Shown: piece after piece, positions 1 through 7,296 of the stretch
Position numbering within the stretch: position 1 is the first letter of the stretch
Layout of the letters: the number at the start of each line of letters is the position of its first letter
Position numbers and translations under genes: made by a program
The notes under the pieces: model-generated
The model's database searches: none
Told to the model about the DNA's origin: nothing
What the model saw: only the letters and a program-made list of their open reading frames with translations
Assembly (NCBI GenBank): GCA_947474005.1
Contig: CANJHI010000043.1
Location: 1 to 34,595 of the forward strand
DNA from: Alphaproteobacteria bacterium
GTDB lineage: Bacteria > Pseudomonadota > Alphaproteobacteria > Reyranellales > Reyranellaceae
DNA length: 34,595 nt
Direction of reading: 5' to 3'

Positions 1-15
1 AGCAGGGGAACGTTT

Positions 16-120
16 ATGGATTGGGCGCGTATCCTGGCCTACGTGACGGGGACGGTGGACCAGGAGTTGCTGGGGCGGAACGAATACCTGGCTGCCGAAA
101 GATGTCGGACGCCGAGGTGA
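16..120 (+). pseudogene. 5' fragment of an IS-type integrase/transposase gene
   Basis: An ATG opens a 34-codon frame whose first 28 or so residues (MDWARILAYVTGTVDQELL, then an RNEYLAAE-like stretch) match, from memory, the conserved N-terminus of a widespread rve-domain integrase family (IS481/IS3-like) in Alphaproteobacteria. In intact members this leads into a helix-turn-helix region and a DDE catalytic domain of several hundred residues. Here the similarity stops after the codons for LAAE at about position 99-101 and the frame closes at 118-120. No rve domain follows, and the next gene lies on the opposite strand. I read this as the stub of a deleted insertion element. The short TCGGACGCCGAG stretch at 106-117 could be a second scrap (LSDAE in the intact protein) joined after a small deletion. 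Confidence 0.7.
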
Positions 121-264
121 AAATTGCACCCGCGCAGGGCCGCAGTACCCCGCAGCGTCCCGCACCGCTACGCAGAGAGAGTTTGAAGCCAGGTCCTTTC
201 CCTCCGCCATTCTTGACGCCAGCGTCGCTTACGACCGAACTGGCCCATATATATGGTCGCGGTT

Positions 265-639
265 TCAGGTCGTCGACCGGGTGCTCAACCACTTCCGAGC
301 GGCGTGGATGTCCGGGAACAGTCGCATTGGTCTCCTGACGGTGGCGAGCGACTTGAAGATGGTGGCCAGCCCATCGTTCCTTTCCGCGCCTGCGACCACG
401 GCGAACGGGCCGAGGCCATCGATCTCGAGAAAGCTGGTCAGGAGCGCCGCGAGCTCCACTCTGTCCTCGCCGCTCATGCCGGATATGCCGTCCGTCGCGA
501 TGAATATCTTGGGAAAGGACAAGGCCTTTTCCTGCTTGAGTGCGGCCAGATACTCCTGGAAGTCCTGGAGAGTGACGATGCCCTCGGACACACAGATCAC
601 CATGTGATCGAGATGGGACACCTTCCATTGAAGTGACAT
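265..639 (-). CDS. SpoIIAA/STAS-like domain protein
   Basis: The 124-residue product has the pattern of the SpoIIAA-like (SEC14/STAS-related) family: an N-terminal strand pair (WKVSHLDHMVICVSEG), a helix with the family-typical DFQEYLAAL, a central strand-turn region around FIATDGISGMSG, and the characteristic C-terminal FPDIHAARKWL. Such single-domain proteins are soluble and about 120-130 residues long, so this one is full length. Their role is poorly known; the fold suggests protein or small-ligand binding, not catalysis. I chose the ATG at 639 because it begins right before the conserved first strand; a TTG at 687 would add 16 unlike residues. No good Shine-Dalgarno is visible. The gene stands alone between the integrase stub and the end of the ABC binding-protein gene. 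Confidence 0.75.
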   Translation of the reverse strand: MSLQWKVSHLDHMVICVSEGIVTLQDFQEYLAALKQEKALSFPKIFIATDGISGMSGEDRVELAALLTSFLEIDGLGPFAVVAGAERNDGLATIFKSLATVRRPMRLFPDIHAARKWLSTRSTT

Positions 640-730
640 TGGCAATTGGTCCGGAGGAAACGCGGGATCGAAACACCCTCGCTCCAAGCGCTAGGCAAAG
701 GTGCGGTGGAACACAATGAGATACAATCTG

Positions 731-764
731 TCCGGCGGGTCACCGGACGCGACGACCCGCCGGA
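731..764 (-). terminator. Candidate hairpin terminator behind the ABC binding-protein gene
   Basis: A perfect 11-bp inverted repeat, TCCGGCGGGTC at 731-741 and GACCCGCCGGA at 754-764, encloses a 12-nt loop. It lies 20 bp beyond the stop of the minus-strand binding-protein gene. The stem is very GC-rich, but the bases that follow on the minus strand (CAGATTGTATC) are only mildly U-rich, so it is not a classic intrinsic terminator. Confidence 0.5.
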
Positions 765-783
765 AATTGTCCGCAGCTACCCC

Positions 784-1992
784 CTAGTTCTTGGTCACCA
801 GCGGGCAGCCGCCTTCGTTCAGCGGCCGGAAGGCCTCGTTGCCCGGCACCGTGGCGACCATTTTCACCAAGTCCCATCCGCCCTTCGACTCCTCGGGCGT
901 CTTCGCCTGCATCAGGTACATGTCGCGGATGACGCGCCCGTCCTCGCGAATGCTGCCGTTCTTGGTCATGAAGTCGTTGATCGGCATCTTCTTCATTTCG
1001 GCCAGCACAGCCTTGGCCTCGTCGGTGCCGGCGGCCTTCACGGCCTTCAGGTAGTGCAGCACGGCGCCATAGGTGCCGGCCTGGATGAAGCTGGGCGGCC
1101 GGCCTATCTCCTTGGTGAAGCGGTCGGTGAAGGCACGCGCCTCCGGAGTCATGTCGTAGTAGAACGGGCTCGCGATCAGCAGGCCCTGCGCGATCTTGAG
1201 GCCAACGCCGTGCACGTCCGGAAACTGCGCCAACGGCGCGCTGATCCGCACGCCCTGCTTGACCAGGCCGAACTCGGAGGCCTGCTTCACGCCGTTGATG
1301 ATGTCGCCGCCGCCATTGGCGAACATCAGCCCCTTGGCCTTCGAGGCCTGCGCCTGCACCACGTAGGAGGAGAAGTCCTGGGTGTTCAGCGGATGGCGCA
1401 CCGAGCCCAGCACCTTGCCGCCCGCCGCCTTGATGAAGCCGGTGGCGTCCGATTCCACCGCCAGGCCGAAGGCGTAATCCACGGTGATGAAGAACCAGGT
1501 GTCGCCGCCCTGTTTGGCCAGCGCGTTAACGATGGTCTTGCCTTGGCCGTAGGTGTCGTAGATCCAGTGGATGCTATGCGTGGTGCAGGACTTGCCGGTC
1601 AACTCCGAGGTCGCCGCCGCGGTCGGCATGACAATGCGGTTCTTTTCCGCGGCAACCTTCACCAGTGCGAGCGCAAGCGCCGAGTTCGGGAGGCCGACGA
1701 TCAAGTCGACATCTTCGTTGTCGTACCATCGCCTGGCGATGCCGACGCCGACATCGACCTTGCTCTGGAAATCGGCGGTCACCAGTTCGATCGGCTTGCC
1801 GAGCACCGAGCCGCCGAAATCGGCGATGGCGAATTTAACCGCGGCGACATCGCCGGGTCCGGTGTTCTCGGCGTAGGGACCGGACATATCGTCCAGCACG
1901 CCGATCTTCACGGCCTTGTTCTGGGCCAGCGCCGCGGCACCGAACAGGCAGCAGGATAGCAACGCAGCAGCAGCAACCTTCGTGTATCGCAT
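784..1992 (-). CDS. ABC transporter substrate-binding protein, branched-chain amino acid (LivK) type
   Basis: Periplasmic ligand-binding component of a HAAT-type ABC importer, 402 residues. The start at 1992 gives MRYTKVAAAALLSCCLFG and then AALAQ, a normal Sec signal peptide with cleavage after ALA-Q, and is preceded by GGGAGG five bases upstream. The mature protein opens with VKIGVLDDMSGPYAENTGPG, typical of the Peripla_BP_6 fold, with two lobes (DLIVGLPNSALALALVKVA in the first and TWFFITVDYAFG leading the second). Family members carry amino acids, amides, urea or aromatic acids, so the ligand cannot be named. No permease or ATPase gene is beside it, so it is an orphan that must share a transporter encoded elsewhere. 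The frame stays open well upstream to 2652 but that part is antisense to the GMC gene and is not coding. Confidence 0.9.
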   Translation of the reverse strand: MRYTKVAAAALLSCCLFGAAALAQNKAVKIGVLDDMSGPYAENTGPGDVAAVKFAIADFGGSVLGKPIELVTADFQSKVDVGVGIARRWYDNEDVDLIVGLPNSALALALVKVAAEKNRIVMPTAAATSELTGKSCTTHSIHWIYDTYGQGKTIVNALAKQGGDTWFFITVDYAFGLAVESDATGFIKAAGGKVLGSVRHPLNTQDFSSYVVQAQASKAKGLMFANGGGDIINGVKQASEFGLVKQGVRISAPLAQFPDVHGVGLKIAQGLLIASPFYYDMTPEARAFTDRFTKEIGRPPSFIQAGTYGAVLHYLKAVKAAGTDEAKAVLAEMKKMPINDFMTKNGSIREDGRVIRDMYLMQAKTPEESKGGWDLVKMVATVPGNEAFRPLNEGGCPLVTKN

Positions 1993-2072
1993 CGTTTCCT
2001 CCCTATTGAACTTCTTTTGGGCAATTCTATCACAGTGCCTGCCGTCGCGGGAGTTGGTTCCAGTCAGCGAAA

Positions 2073-2095
2073 GGCGGGGCGGGTCCAACCCCGCC
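2073..2095. other. GC-rich hairpin in the divergent 195-bp intergenic region
   Basis: GGCGGGG at 2073-2079 pairs perfectly with CCCCGCC at 2089-2095 across a 9-nt loop. It lies between the divergent binding-protein gene (start 1992) and GMC oxidoreductase gene (start 2188). It could be a leader hairpin or operator; nothing else in the sequence decides this. Confidence 0.3.
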
Positions 2096-2187
2096 TCAAC
2101 CTTGCCACCCTGCCTGGGCGCTGGTCTTCTTTGCCATTGGCGAAGGCCCAGCCCTCGCCTTCCAGAAGAACAAGGAGTGCCTAGGCA

Positions 2188-3819
2188 ATGCCGAACGATT
2201 CCACCTATGACTACATCGTCGTCGGTGCAGGTTCGGCAGGGGCGGTGGTTGCAAGCCGACTGACGGAGAGCGGTGCACACCGTGTGCTGTTGCTGGAGGC
2301 GGGGACCGAGGGATCGAACTTCTTCTGGTCGCGGGTGCCGGTCGGCGTTGCCAAGATGATCGACGATCCGGCCGTCAACTGGTGCTACTCGTCGGAGCCG
2401 GACGAGGGCTCGGGCGGGCGACGTATCGACGTTCCGCGCGGCAAGATGCTGGGCGGCTCGAGCTCGATCAACGGCATGGTCTATATTCGCGGCCAGGCGC
2501 AGGACTACGATCACTGGGCACAGCTCGGCAACCGCGGCTGGAGCTACCAGGACGTGCTGCCGGTCTTCAAGCGCATGGAACGCTACGATGGCGGCTCCGA
2601 CGAATTTCGTGGCCGCAACGGCTTGCTGCGGGTCACCGACACCCCGCGCCACAAGGTGCCGCTCCTGGAGAAGATGATCGCGGCGGCGGAGCGGATGGGC
2701 CTGCCCTTCAACCCTGATCTGAACGGAGAGACGCAGGAAGGCATTGGCATGTCGCAGGTGACGATCGCCAAGGGCCGCCGCCAGAGCACGGCCTACTGCT
2801 ATCTCGACCCGGCCCGTTCACGACCGAACCTCACGATCGATCGCGGGGCGATGGCCGAGCAGCTGATCCTGGACGGCAAGCGCTGCGTCGGCGTTCGCTA
2901 TTCCGTGGGCAACATAAAGCGCGAAGCGAGGGCCACGCGCGAAGTGATCGTCTCGGGCGGCTCGATCAATTCGCCGAAGCTCCTCGAACTCTCCGGCATC
3001 GGCCAGGCGGACCTGCTACGCAGCAAGGGCATCACGCTGGTGCATGAGCTGCGCGGCGTCGGCGAAAATCTGCGCGACCATTACTCGCCGCGCGTAAAAT
3101 TCGCGATCAAGGAAAAGAACCTCACCTTCAACGACAACGCCCGCGGCTGGCGGCTGGCGCGCGAGGCGATCAAGTACGCATTGTTCCGCGAGGGGTTTCT
3201 GGCCTCGACCTCCGTGCCGATCCGCCTGTATTTCCGTACGCGGGTGGGGCTGGAAACTCCTGACGCGACGGTCTCTATCGCGCCCTTCCTGTACGAGATG
3301 GTGGGCCACGAGCGGCGTGTCTCGAAGACGAAGGGCATCACCATGAACGTGAATGTGCTGCGCTCCGAAAGCACGGGCTCGATTCACATCAAGTCGTCTG
3401 ACCCTGCCGAGCCGCCGGCGATCCGGTTCAATTTCCTGTCGACCGAACACGATCGTGCTGGCGTCCTGGCCGCCATCCGTAAGGGGCGGGAGCTGATGGC
3501 GACGTCGCCGATGAAGGAGGTCACGGGCGAGGAAATCGCGCCGGGAGCGCATCTGCAGAAGGACGACGAGCTGCTCGATTGGGTGAGAAAGAATGCCGAG
3601 ACGACCTATCACCCGATCGGCACCTGCAGGATGGGCGCGGATCCCCTGGCCGTGGTTGATTCCGAGCTCAGGGTCCACGGCATAAAGGGCCTTCGCGTCG
3701 CCGACGCATCGATCATGCCGACGCTGACGAGCGGCAACACCAATGCGCCCACCATCATGATCGGCGAGAAGTGCGCTGAAATGGTGTTGGCTGCCGCGGC
3801 GTTACGCAAGGCCGCGTAG
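2188..3819 (+). CDS. GMC family FAD-dependent oxidoreductase (choline/alcohol dehydrogenase type)
   Basis: Flavoenzyme of 543 residues oxidising an alcohol, which may be choline-like, aliphatic or a polyol; the substrate is not readable. The N-terminal FAD-binding Rossmann motif YIVVGAGSAGAVVASRL is at about residues 9-25. The GMC signature region (GGSSSINGMVYIRG) is at roughly residue 90. The second GMC signature (GGSINSPKLLELSGIG) is near residue 255. The C-terminal domain carries TTYHPIGTCRMG with the probable catalytic His near residue 475, and SGNTNAPTIM with the paired Asn near residue 519. The length is normal for bacterial family members. AAGGAG lies about ten bases before the ATG. 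It ends nine bases from the stop of the convergent LLM oxidoreductase gene. It lacks a signal peptide, so it should be cytoplasmic. Confidence 0.92.
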   Translation: MPNDSTYDYIVVGAGSAGAVVASRLTESGAHRVLLLEAGTEGSNFFWSRVPVGVAKMIDDPAVNWCYSSEPDEGSGGRRIDVPRGKMLGGSSSINGMVYIRGQAQDYDHWAQLGNRGWSYQDVLPVFKRMERYDGGSDEFRGRNGLLRVTDTPRHKVPLLEKMIAAAERMGLPFNPDLNGETQEGIGMSQVTIAKGRRQSTAYCYLDPARSRPNLTIDRGAMAEQLILDGKRCVGVRYSVGNIKREARATREVIVSGGSINSPKLLELSGIGQADLLRSKGITLVHELRGVGENLRDHYSPRVKFAIKEKNLTFNDNARGWRLAREAIKYALFREGFLASTSVPIRLYFRTRVGLETPDATVSIAPFLYEMVGHERRVSKTKGITMNVNVLRSESTGSIHIKSSDPAEPPAIRFNFLSTEHDRAGVLAAIRKGRELMATSPMKEVTGEEIAPGAHLQKDDELLDWVRKNAETTYHPIGTCRMGADPLAVVDSELRVHGIKGLRVADASIMPTLTSGNTNAPTIMIGEKCAEMVLAAAALRKAA

Positions 3820-3828
3820 CGGCCGAAC

Positions 3829-4770
3829 TCAATCCACCAGCGGCATCACCTCGGCAGCGAAGCGTTGCAGGCGCTCGATGCTCTGCGCGATGGTCTCGCC
3901 GCGGAAATCGAAGATCAGCTCGTGCACGCCGATGGCGCTGAACGATCGGATGTCGCCCGCGATGTCGTCGGCCTTGCCGGAGAAGCTGCGGCGGGTTCCG
4001 TCGCGATCGGGAATGCCGGTATCGTACAGCGGCGCCTTGTAGGAGATGGTGAGTGTGGAGAAATCGCGCCCCTCCGCTTCCGTCATCTGCTTCAGCGTCT
4101 GCAGATGTGCCCGCATTTCCTGGGGCGGCAGCGGCGAGGCGGCGATGGCGCCGACCGGGTGCCAGCCATCGCCATGCCGCGCGGTGCGGCGGAGCGCGGC
4201 GCGGGAGTGCCCGCCGACCCAAATGGGCGGATGCGGCTTCTGCAGTGGGAAGGGTTCGGAGCGAATGTTGGCATAGTTGTAGAACTGGCCGGTAAAGCTG
4301 GCGGGCGACTGGCTCCAGAGCTGCTTGAAGATCGCCAGCCATTCGTCGGTCACAGCGCCGCGCCGGTCGAAATCCGGACTGTCCAGCGCCTCGAATTCCT
4401 CCTTCAGCCAGCCGACGCCGACCCCCAGCGTCACGCGTCCACCGGACAGGACATCCAGCGACGCCACCATCTTTGCCGTCAGTACCGGGTTGCGATAGGG
4501 CAGAACCAGCACTGAAGTGACGAGGCGCAGCCTTTCGGTCGCGCCGGCCACCACGCCCAGGATGGAGAAGGTCTCCAGCGCATCGCCGCCGCCGGGATGC
4601 TTGCGGTCCACGGTGTAGGGATAGGCGGACTCGCTCTCCACCGGGAAGACGATGTGGTCCGCGATCATGGCTGAGTGCAGCCCTAGCCGCTCGCCTTCGC
4701 GTGCCAAGGCGAGAATGCCCTCGCGTGTGGCGGTAGGGCCGCGGGTGGGGAGGTAGAAGCCGTAACGCAT
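3829..4770 (-). CDS. LLM-class (luciferase-like, probably F420-dependent) oxidoreductase
   Basis: A 313-residue TIM-barrel protein of the bacterial luciferase superfamily. It begins MRYGFYLPTRGPTAT and has the LGLHSAMIADHIVFP segment, followed by VLVLPYRNPVLTAKMVASLD and then GGRVTLGVGVGWLKEEFEAL, the most conserved core of these enzymes. This pattern is closest to the TIGR03619 group, whose members are annotated as F420-dependent, although many alphaproteobacterial homologues may use FMN. The ATG at 4770 was chosen over an in-frame upstream codon at 4851 because conservation starts exactly there and GGAG precedes it. Probable role: oxidation or monooxygenation in peripheral catabolism. Its substrate is unknown. 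Confidence 0.88.
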   Translation of the reverse strand: MRYGFYLPTRGPTATREGILALAREGERLGLHSAMIADHIVFPVESESAYPYTVDRKHPGGGDALETFSILGVVAGATERLRLVTSVLVLPYRNPVLTAKMVASLDVLSGGRVTLGVGVGWLKEEFEALDSPDFDRRGAVTDEWLAIFKQLWSQSPASFTGQFYNYANIRSEPFPLQKPHPPIWVGGHSRAALRRTARHGDGWHPVGAIAASPLPPQEMRAHLQTLKQMTEAEGRDFSTLTISYKAPLYDTGIPDRDGTRRSFSGKADDIAGDIRSFSAIGVHELIFDFRGETIAQSIERLQRFAAEVMPLVD

Positions 4771-4945
4771 CGGGCAGGCTCCATGGTCTGGCTTGGGACG
4801 TCGAAAGGCCGGAGATTGTAGCGAATTCTGCGCCACGGCTGTTGTCTCCACGGAATACTCGATCCGCGCTGGCGTGGGGAGTGGGATGAGGTAGGCTAAT
4901 CCTCGAGGATCGCGTTTCGGGTGCGTGGTTCAACGGCGAGTAAGA

Positions 4946-5734
4946 ATGTCCAGCATGACGAAACCGGTAGTCGGCGTGATCGGGAACGCCCATGTCGTGA
5001 ACGAACGGCACAATGTGCAGCTCGTGGGTCAGCGTAATCTGCGCGCGATCGCCGAAGTGGCCGGGGCATTGCCGTTGATGTTTGCCGGCACGCCGGACAT
5101 CACCGACGTCGACGCGCTGCTGGAGGCGGTCGACGGGATCCTGCTGACCGGTGCCCGCGCCAACGTTCATCCGACCCATTTTGGCGTCGAGCCCGATCCC
5201 CGGCACGAACCCTACGACCATGAGCGCGACGCCATGGCCCTGGGATTGATCCGCGCCTGCGTTGACCGCGGCATTCCCCTGTTCGGCATCTGCCGGGGAT
5301 TCCAGGAGATGAACGTGGCGTTCGGCGGCTCGCTGCATCCGGAGATCCGGGACATTCCGGGACGCATGAACCATCGCATGCCGCGGCTGGAGAACGGCGA
5401 GGTTCATCCCGATCCCGAAGTCGTTTTTGCCGATCGTCATGAGGTGCAGCTGGTGGCAGAGGGATCGTTCGCCAGGCTGCTGGGTTGCGAGACGATCCGC
5501 GTCAATTCCCTGCACGGTCAGGGAATTCTCGAACCCGGCGGGCGAGTTGTCATTGAAGGGGTGGCGGAAGACGGCACGATCGAGGCGATCCGTATCGCCG
5601 ACGCGCCCTCGTTCGCCCTGGGCGTCCAGTGGCATGCCGAATACGATCCGCAGTCCAACCCGATCAATCGCGCCTTGTTCCAGGCGTTCGGTGCCGCGCT
5701 TGTGGATCACAGGCGAGGCTCTGACAATCGATAG
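4946..5734 (+). CDS. Class I glutamine amidotransferase-fold hydrolase, PuuD (gamma-glutamyl-GABA hydrolase) type
   Basis: Peptidase C26 family protein of 262 residues. The nucleophile elbow is PLFGICRGFQEMNV with Cys116; the His-Glu pair of the triad is in VQWHAEYD (His230, Glu232). The GGSLHPEI loop follows the elbow, as in PuuD. PuuD-type enzymes cleave the gamma-glutamyl amide of gamma-glutamyl-GABA or related conjugates in the cytoplasm. No other putrescine-pathway gene (PuuA, PuuB, PuuC) is in the window, so the substrate may be another gamma-glutamyl compound. ATG 4946 is preceded by GGCGAG; a GTG at 4925 would add only seven residues. The gene is 29 bp ahead of the monooxygenase gene, so the two are probably co-transcribed. 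Confidence 0.88.
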   Translation: MSSMTKPVVGVIGNAHVVNERHNVQLVGQRNLRAIAEVAGALPLMFAGTPDITDVDALLEAVDGILLTGARANVHPTHFGVEPDPRHEPYDHERDAMALGLIRACVDRGIPLFGICRGFQEMNVAFGGSLHPEIRDIPGRMNHRMPRLENGEVHPDPEVVFADRHEVQLVAEGSFARLLGCETIRVNSLHGQGILEPGGRVVIEGVAEDGTIEAIRIADAPSFALGVQWHAEYDPQSNPINRALFQAFGAALVDHRRGSDNR

Positions 5735-5763
5735 CCCGGTTACCTGACGAACGAGTCCAGCCC

Positions 5764-7266
5764 ATGCCTGACACAGCCGTGCTGCCAGCATCTGCCGCAC
5801 AGAAGACCGAACATTTCGACGTCCTGATCGTCGGCGCCGGTATTTCCGGCGTTGGCGGCGCCTACCATCTCACCAAGCAATGCCCCGGTACGAGTTTCGT
5901 CGTGCTCGAATCGCAGGAGAGCTTCGGCGGGACCTGGCTCACGCACCGCTATCCCGGCATCCGGTCCGACAGCGACCTCTACACCTTCGGCTATCGCTTC
6001 AAGCCCTGGACCAGCGCGCCGATCGCGACGGCGGCCGAGATCCTTGCCTACATGGGCGAGGTCATCGACGAAAATGATCTCAGCCGTCACATCCGCTACG
6101 GCCACAGGATTTCCTCGGCCCGCTGGTCGAGCCGGGACAATCGCTGGACGATCGAGGCCACGCGCGCCGACACGGGCGAGGCCGTCCGGTTCACGGCGAA
6201 CTTCCTCTGGATGTGCCAAGGCTACTACCGGCACTCGGAAGGCTATACGCCCGAGTGGGAAGGGATGCAGCGCTTCAAGGGCCAGATCGTCCATCCGCAG
6301 ACCTGGCCGGAAGATCTCGTCTATGCCGGCAAGAAGGTCGTCGTCATCGGCTCGGGTGCCACGGCCGCGACACTCGTGCCGGCAATCGCAGAGGAGTGCG
6401 GCCACGTCACGTTGCTGCAGCGCTCGCCGACTTATTTCAGGGCCGCCCGCAACGCCGACGACCTCGCCGACACGCTGCGCCAGTTGCAGGTCGACGAAAG
6501 CTGGATCCATGAGATCGTGCGCCGCAAGATCCTGCACGATCAGTCGGTTTTCACGCGCCGGGCGTTCGAGGAACCCGATGTCGTGGCCAAGGAGTTGTTG
6601 GGCGGCGTGCGCGCCCACCTCGGCCCGGACTACGACATGGATACGCACTTCACGCCGACCTACCGGCCGTGGCGGCAGCGCATCGCCTTCGTTCCCGATG
6701 GCGACCTGTTCAAGGGTATCCGTGCCGGCCACGCGTCGGTCGTCACCGACGAGATCGAGAAGTTCACCGAGACCGGTATTCGCCTGAAGTCCGGCAAGGA
6801 TCTCGAGGCTGACATCATCGTCACGGCGACGGGTTTCCATCTCAACGTTCTGGGTGACATCGACTTCGCGATCGATGGCAAGCCGCTCGACTTCGCCGAT
6901 ACGGTCACCTATCGCGGCATGATGTTCACCGGTGTGCCCAACATGGTGTGGGTGTTCGGATATTTCCGGGCAAGCTGGACGCTTCGCGCCGACCTGGTCG
7001 CCGACTTCGTATGCCGCCTGCTCGGGCATATGAAGGAGAAGCAGGCGAAGAAGGTCGCCGTGGCGCTGCGGCCCGAGGACAAAGACATGCCGCTGCTGCC
7101 GTGGATCGACCCGGCCAATTTCAATCCGGGCTATCTCATGCGCGGCATGCACCTGCTGCCCAAGCGCGGTGACAAGCCTGAATGGCAGCACACCCAGGAC
7201 TACTGGACCGAGAAGGACCAATGGCCGGCAATCGATCTCGACGATCGGATGTTCGTCTACGGGTGA
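5764..7266 (+). CDS. Flavin-containing Baeyer-Villiger monooxygenase, EthA-like
   Basis: A 500-residue FAD/NADPH enzyme inserting oxygen next to a carbonyl (ketone to ester) or oxidising sulfur. Two dinucleotide motifs are visible: GAGISG at residues 24-29 for FAD and GSGATA at 196-201 for NADPH. Both Baeyer-Villiger fingerprints are present: GGTWLTHRYPGIRSD at 55-69 and FKGQIVHPQTWP at 171-182. The overall pattern, including SDLYTFGYRFKPW after the first fingerprint and GVPNMVWVFGYFRASWTLRADL near residue 400, resembles mycobacterial EthA, from my knowledge of that sequence. EthA and its relatives act on aliphatic or aryl ketones and thioamides. It follows the PuuD-like gene by 29 bp. It ends at a 20-bp palindrome shared with the convergent membrane-protein gene. 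Confidence 0.92.
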   Translation: MPDTAVLPASAAQKTEHFDVLIVGAGISGVGGAYHLTKQCPGTSFVVLESQESFGGTWLTHRYPGIRSDSDLYTFGYRFKPWTSAPIATAAEILAYMGEVIDENDLSRHIRYGHRISSARWSSRDNRWTIEATRADTGEAVRFTANFLWMCQGYYRHSEGYTPEWEGMQRFKGQIVHPQTWPEDLVYAGKKVVVIGSGATAATLVPAIAEECGHVTLLQRSPTYFRAARNADDLADTLRQLQVDESWIHEIVRRKILHDQSVFTRRAFEEPDVVAKELLGGVRAHLGPDYDMDTHFTPTYRPWRQRIAFVPDGDLFKGIRAGHASVVTDEIEKFTETGIRLKSGKDLEADIIVTATGFHLNVLGDIDFAIDGKPLDFADTVTYRGMMFTGVPNMVWVFGYFRASWTLRADLVADFVCRLLGHMKEKQAKKVAVALRPEDKDMPLLPWIDPANFNPGYLMRGMHLLPKRGDKPEWQHTQDYWTEKDQWPAIDLDDRMFVYG

Positions 7267-7276
7267 ACCGCGGCTG

Positions 7277-7296
7277 GTTCGACCCTAGGGTCGAAC
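7277..7296. terminator. Perfect 20-bp palindrome between convergent genes
   Basis: GTTCGACCCTAGGGTCGAAC is its own reverse complement. It sits 10 bp past the monooxygenase stop and contains the last codons and the stop of the opposing membrane-protein gene. It could act as a bidirectional terminator stem (8 bp with a 4-nt loop), although no U-tract follows on either strand. Confidence 0.4.

Noticed and set aside
1993..2652. N-terminal extension of the ABC binding-protein frame
   Set aside because: It would place over 200 residues before a perfect signal peptide that has its own GGGAGG site, and it overlaps the GMC gene antisense.
5740..7221. Minus-strand frame of 493 codons antisense to the monooxygenase
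   Set aside because: GC-bias shadow; the plus-strand protein carries all cofactor and fingerprint motifs.
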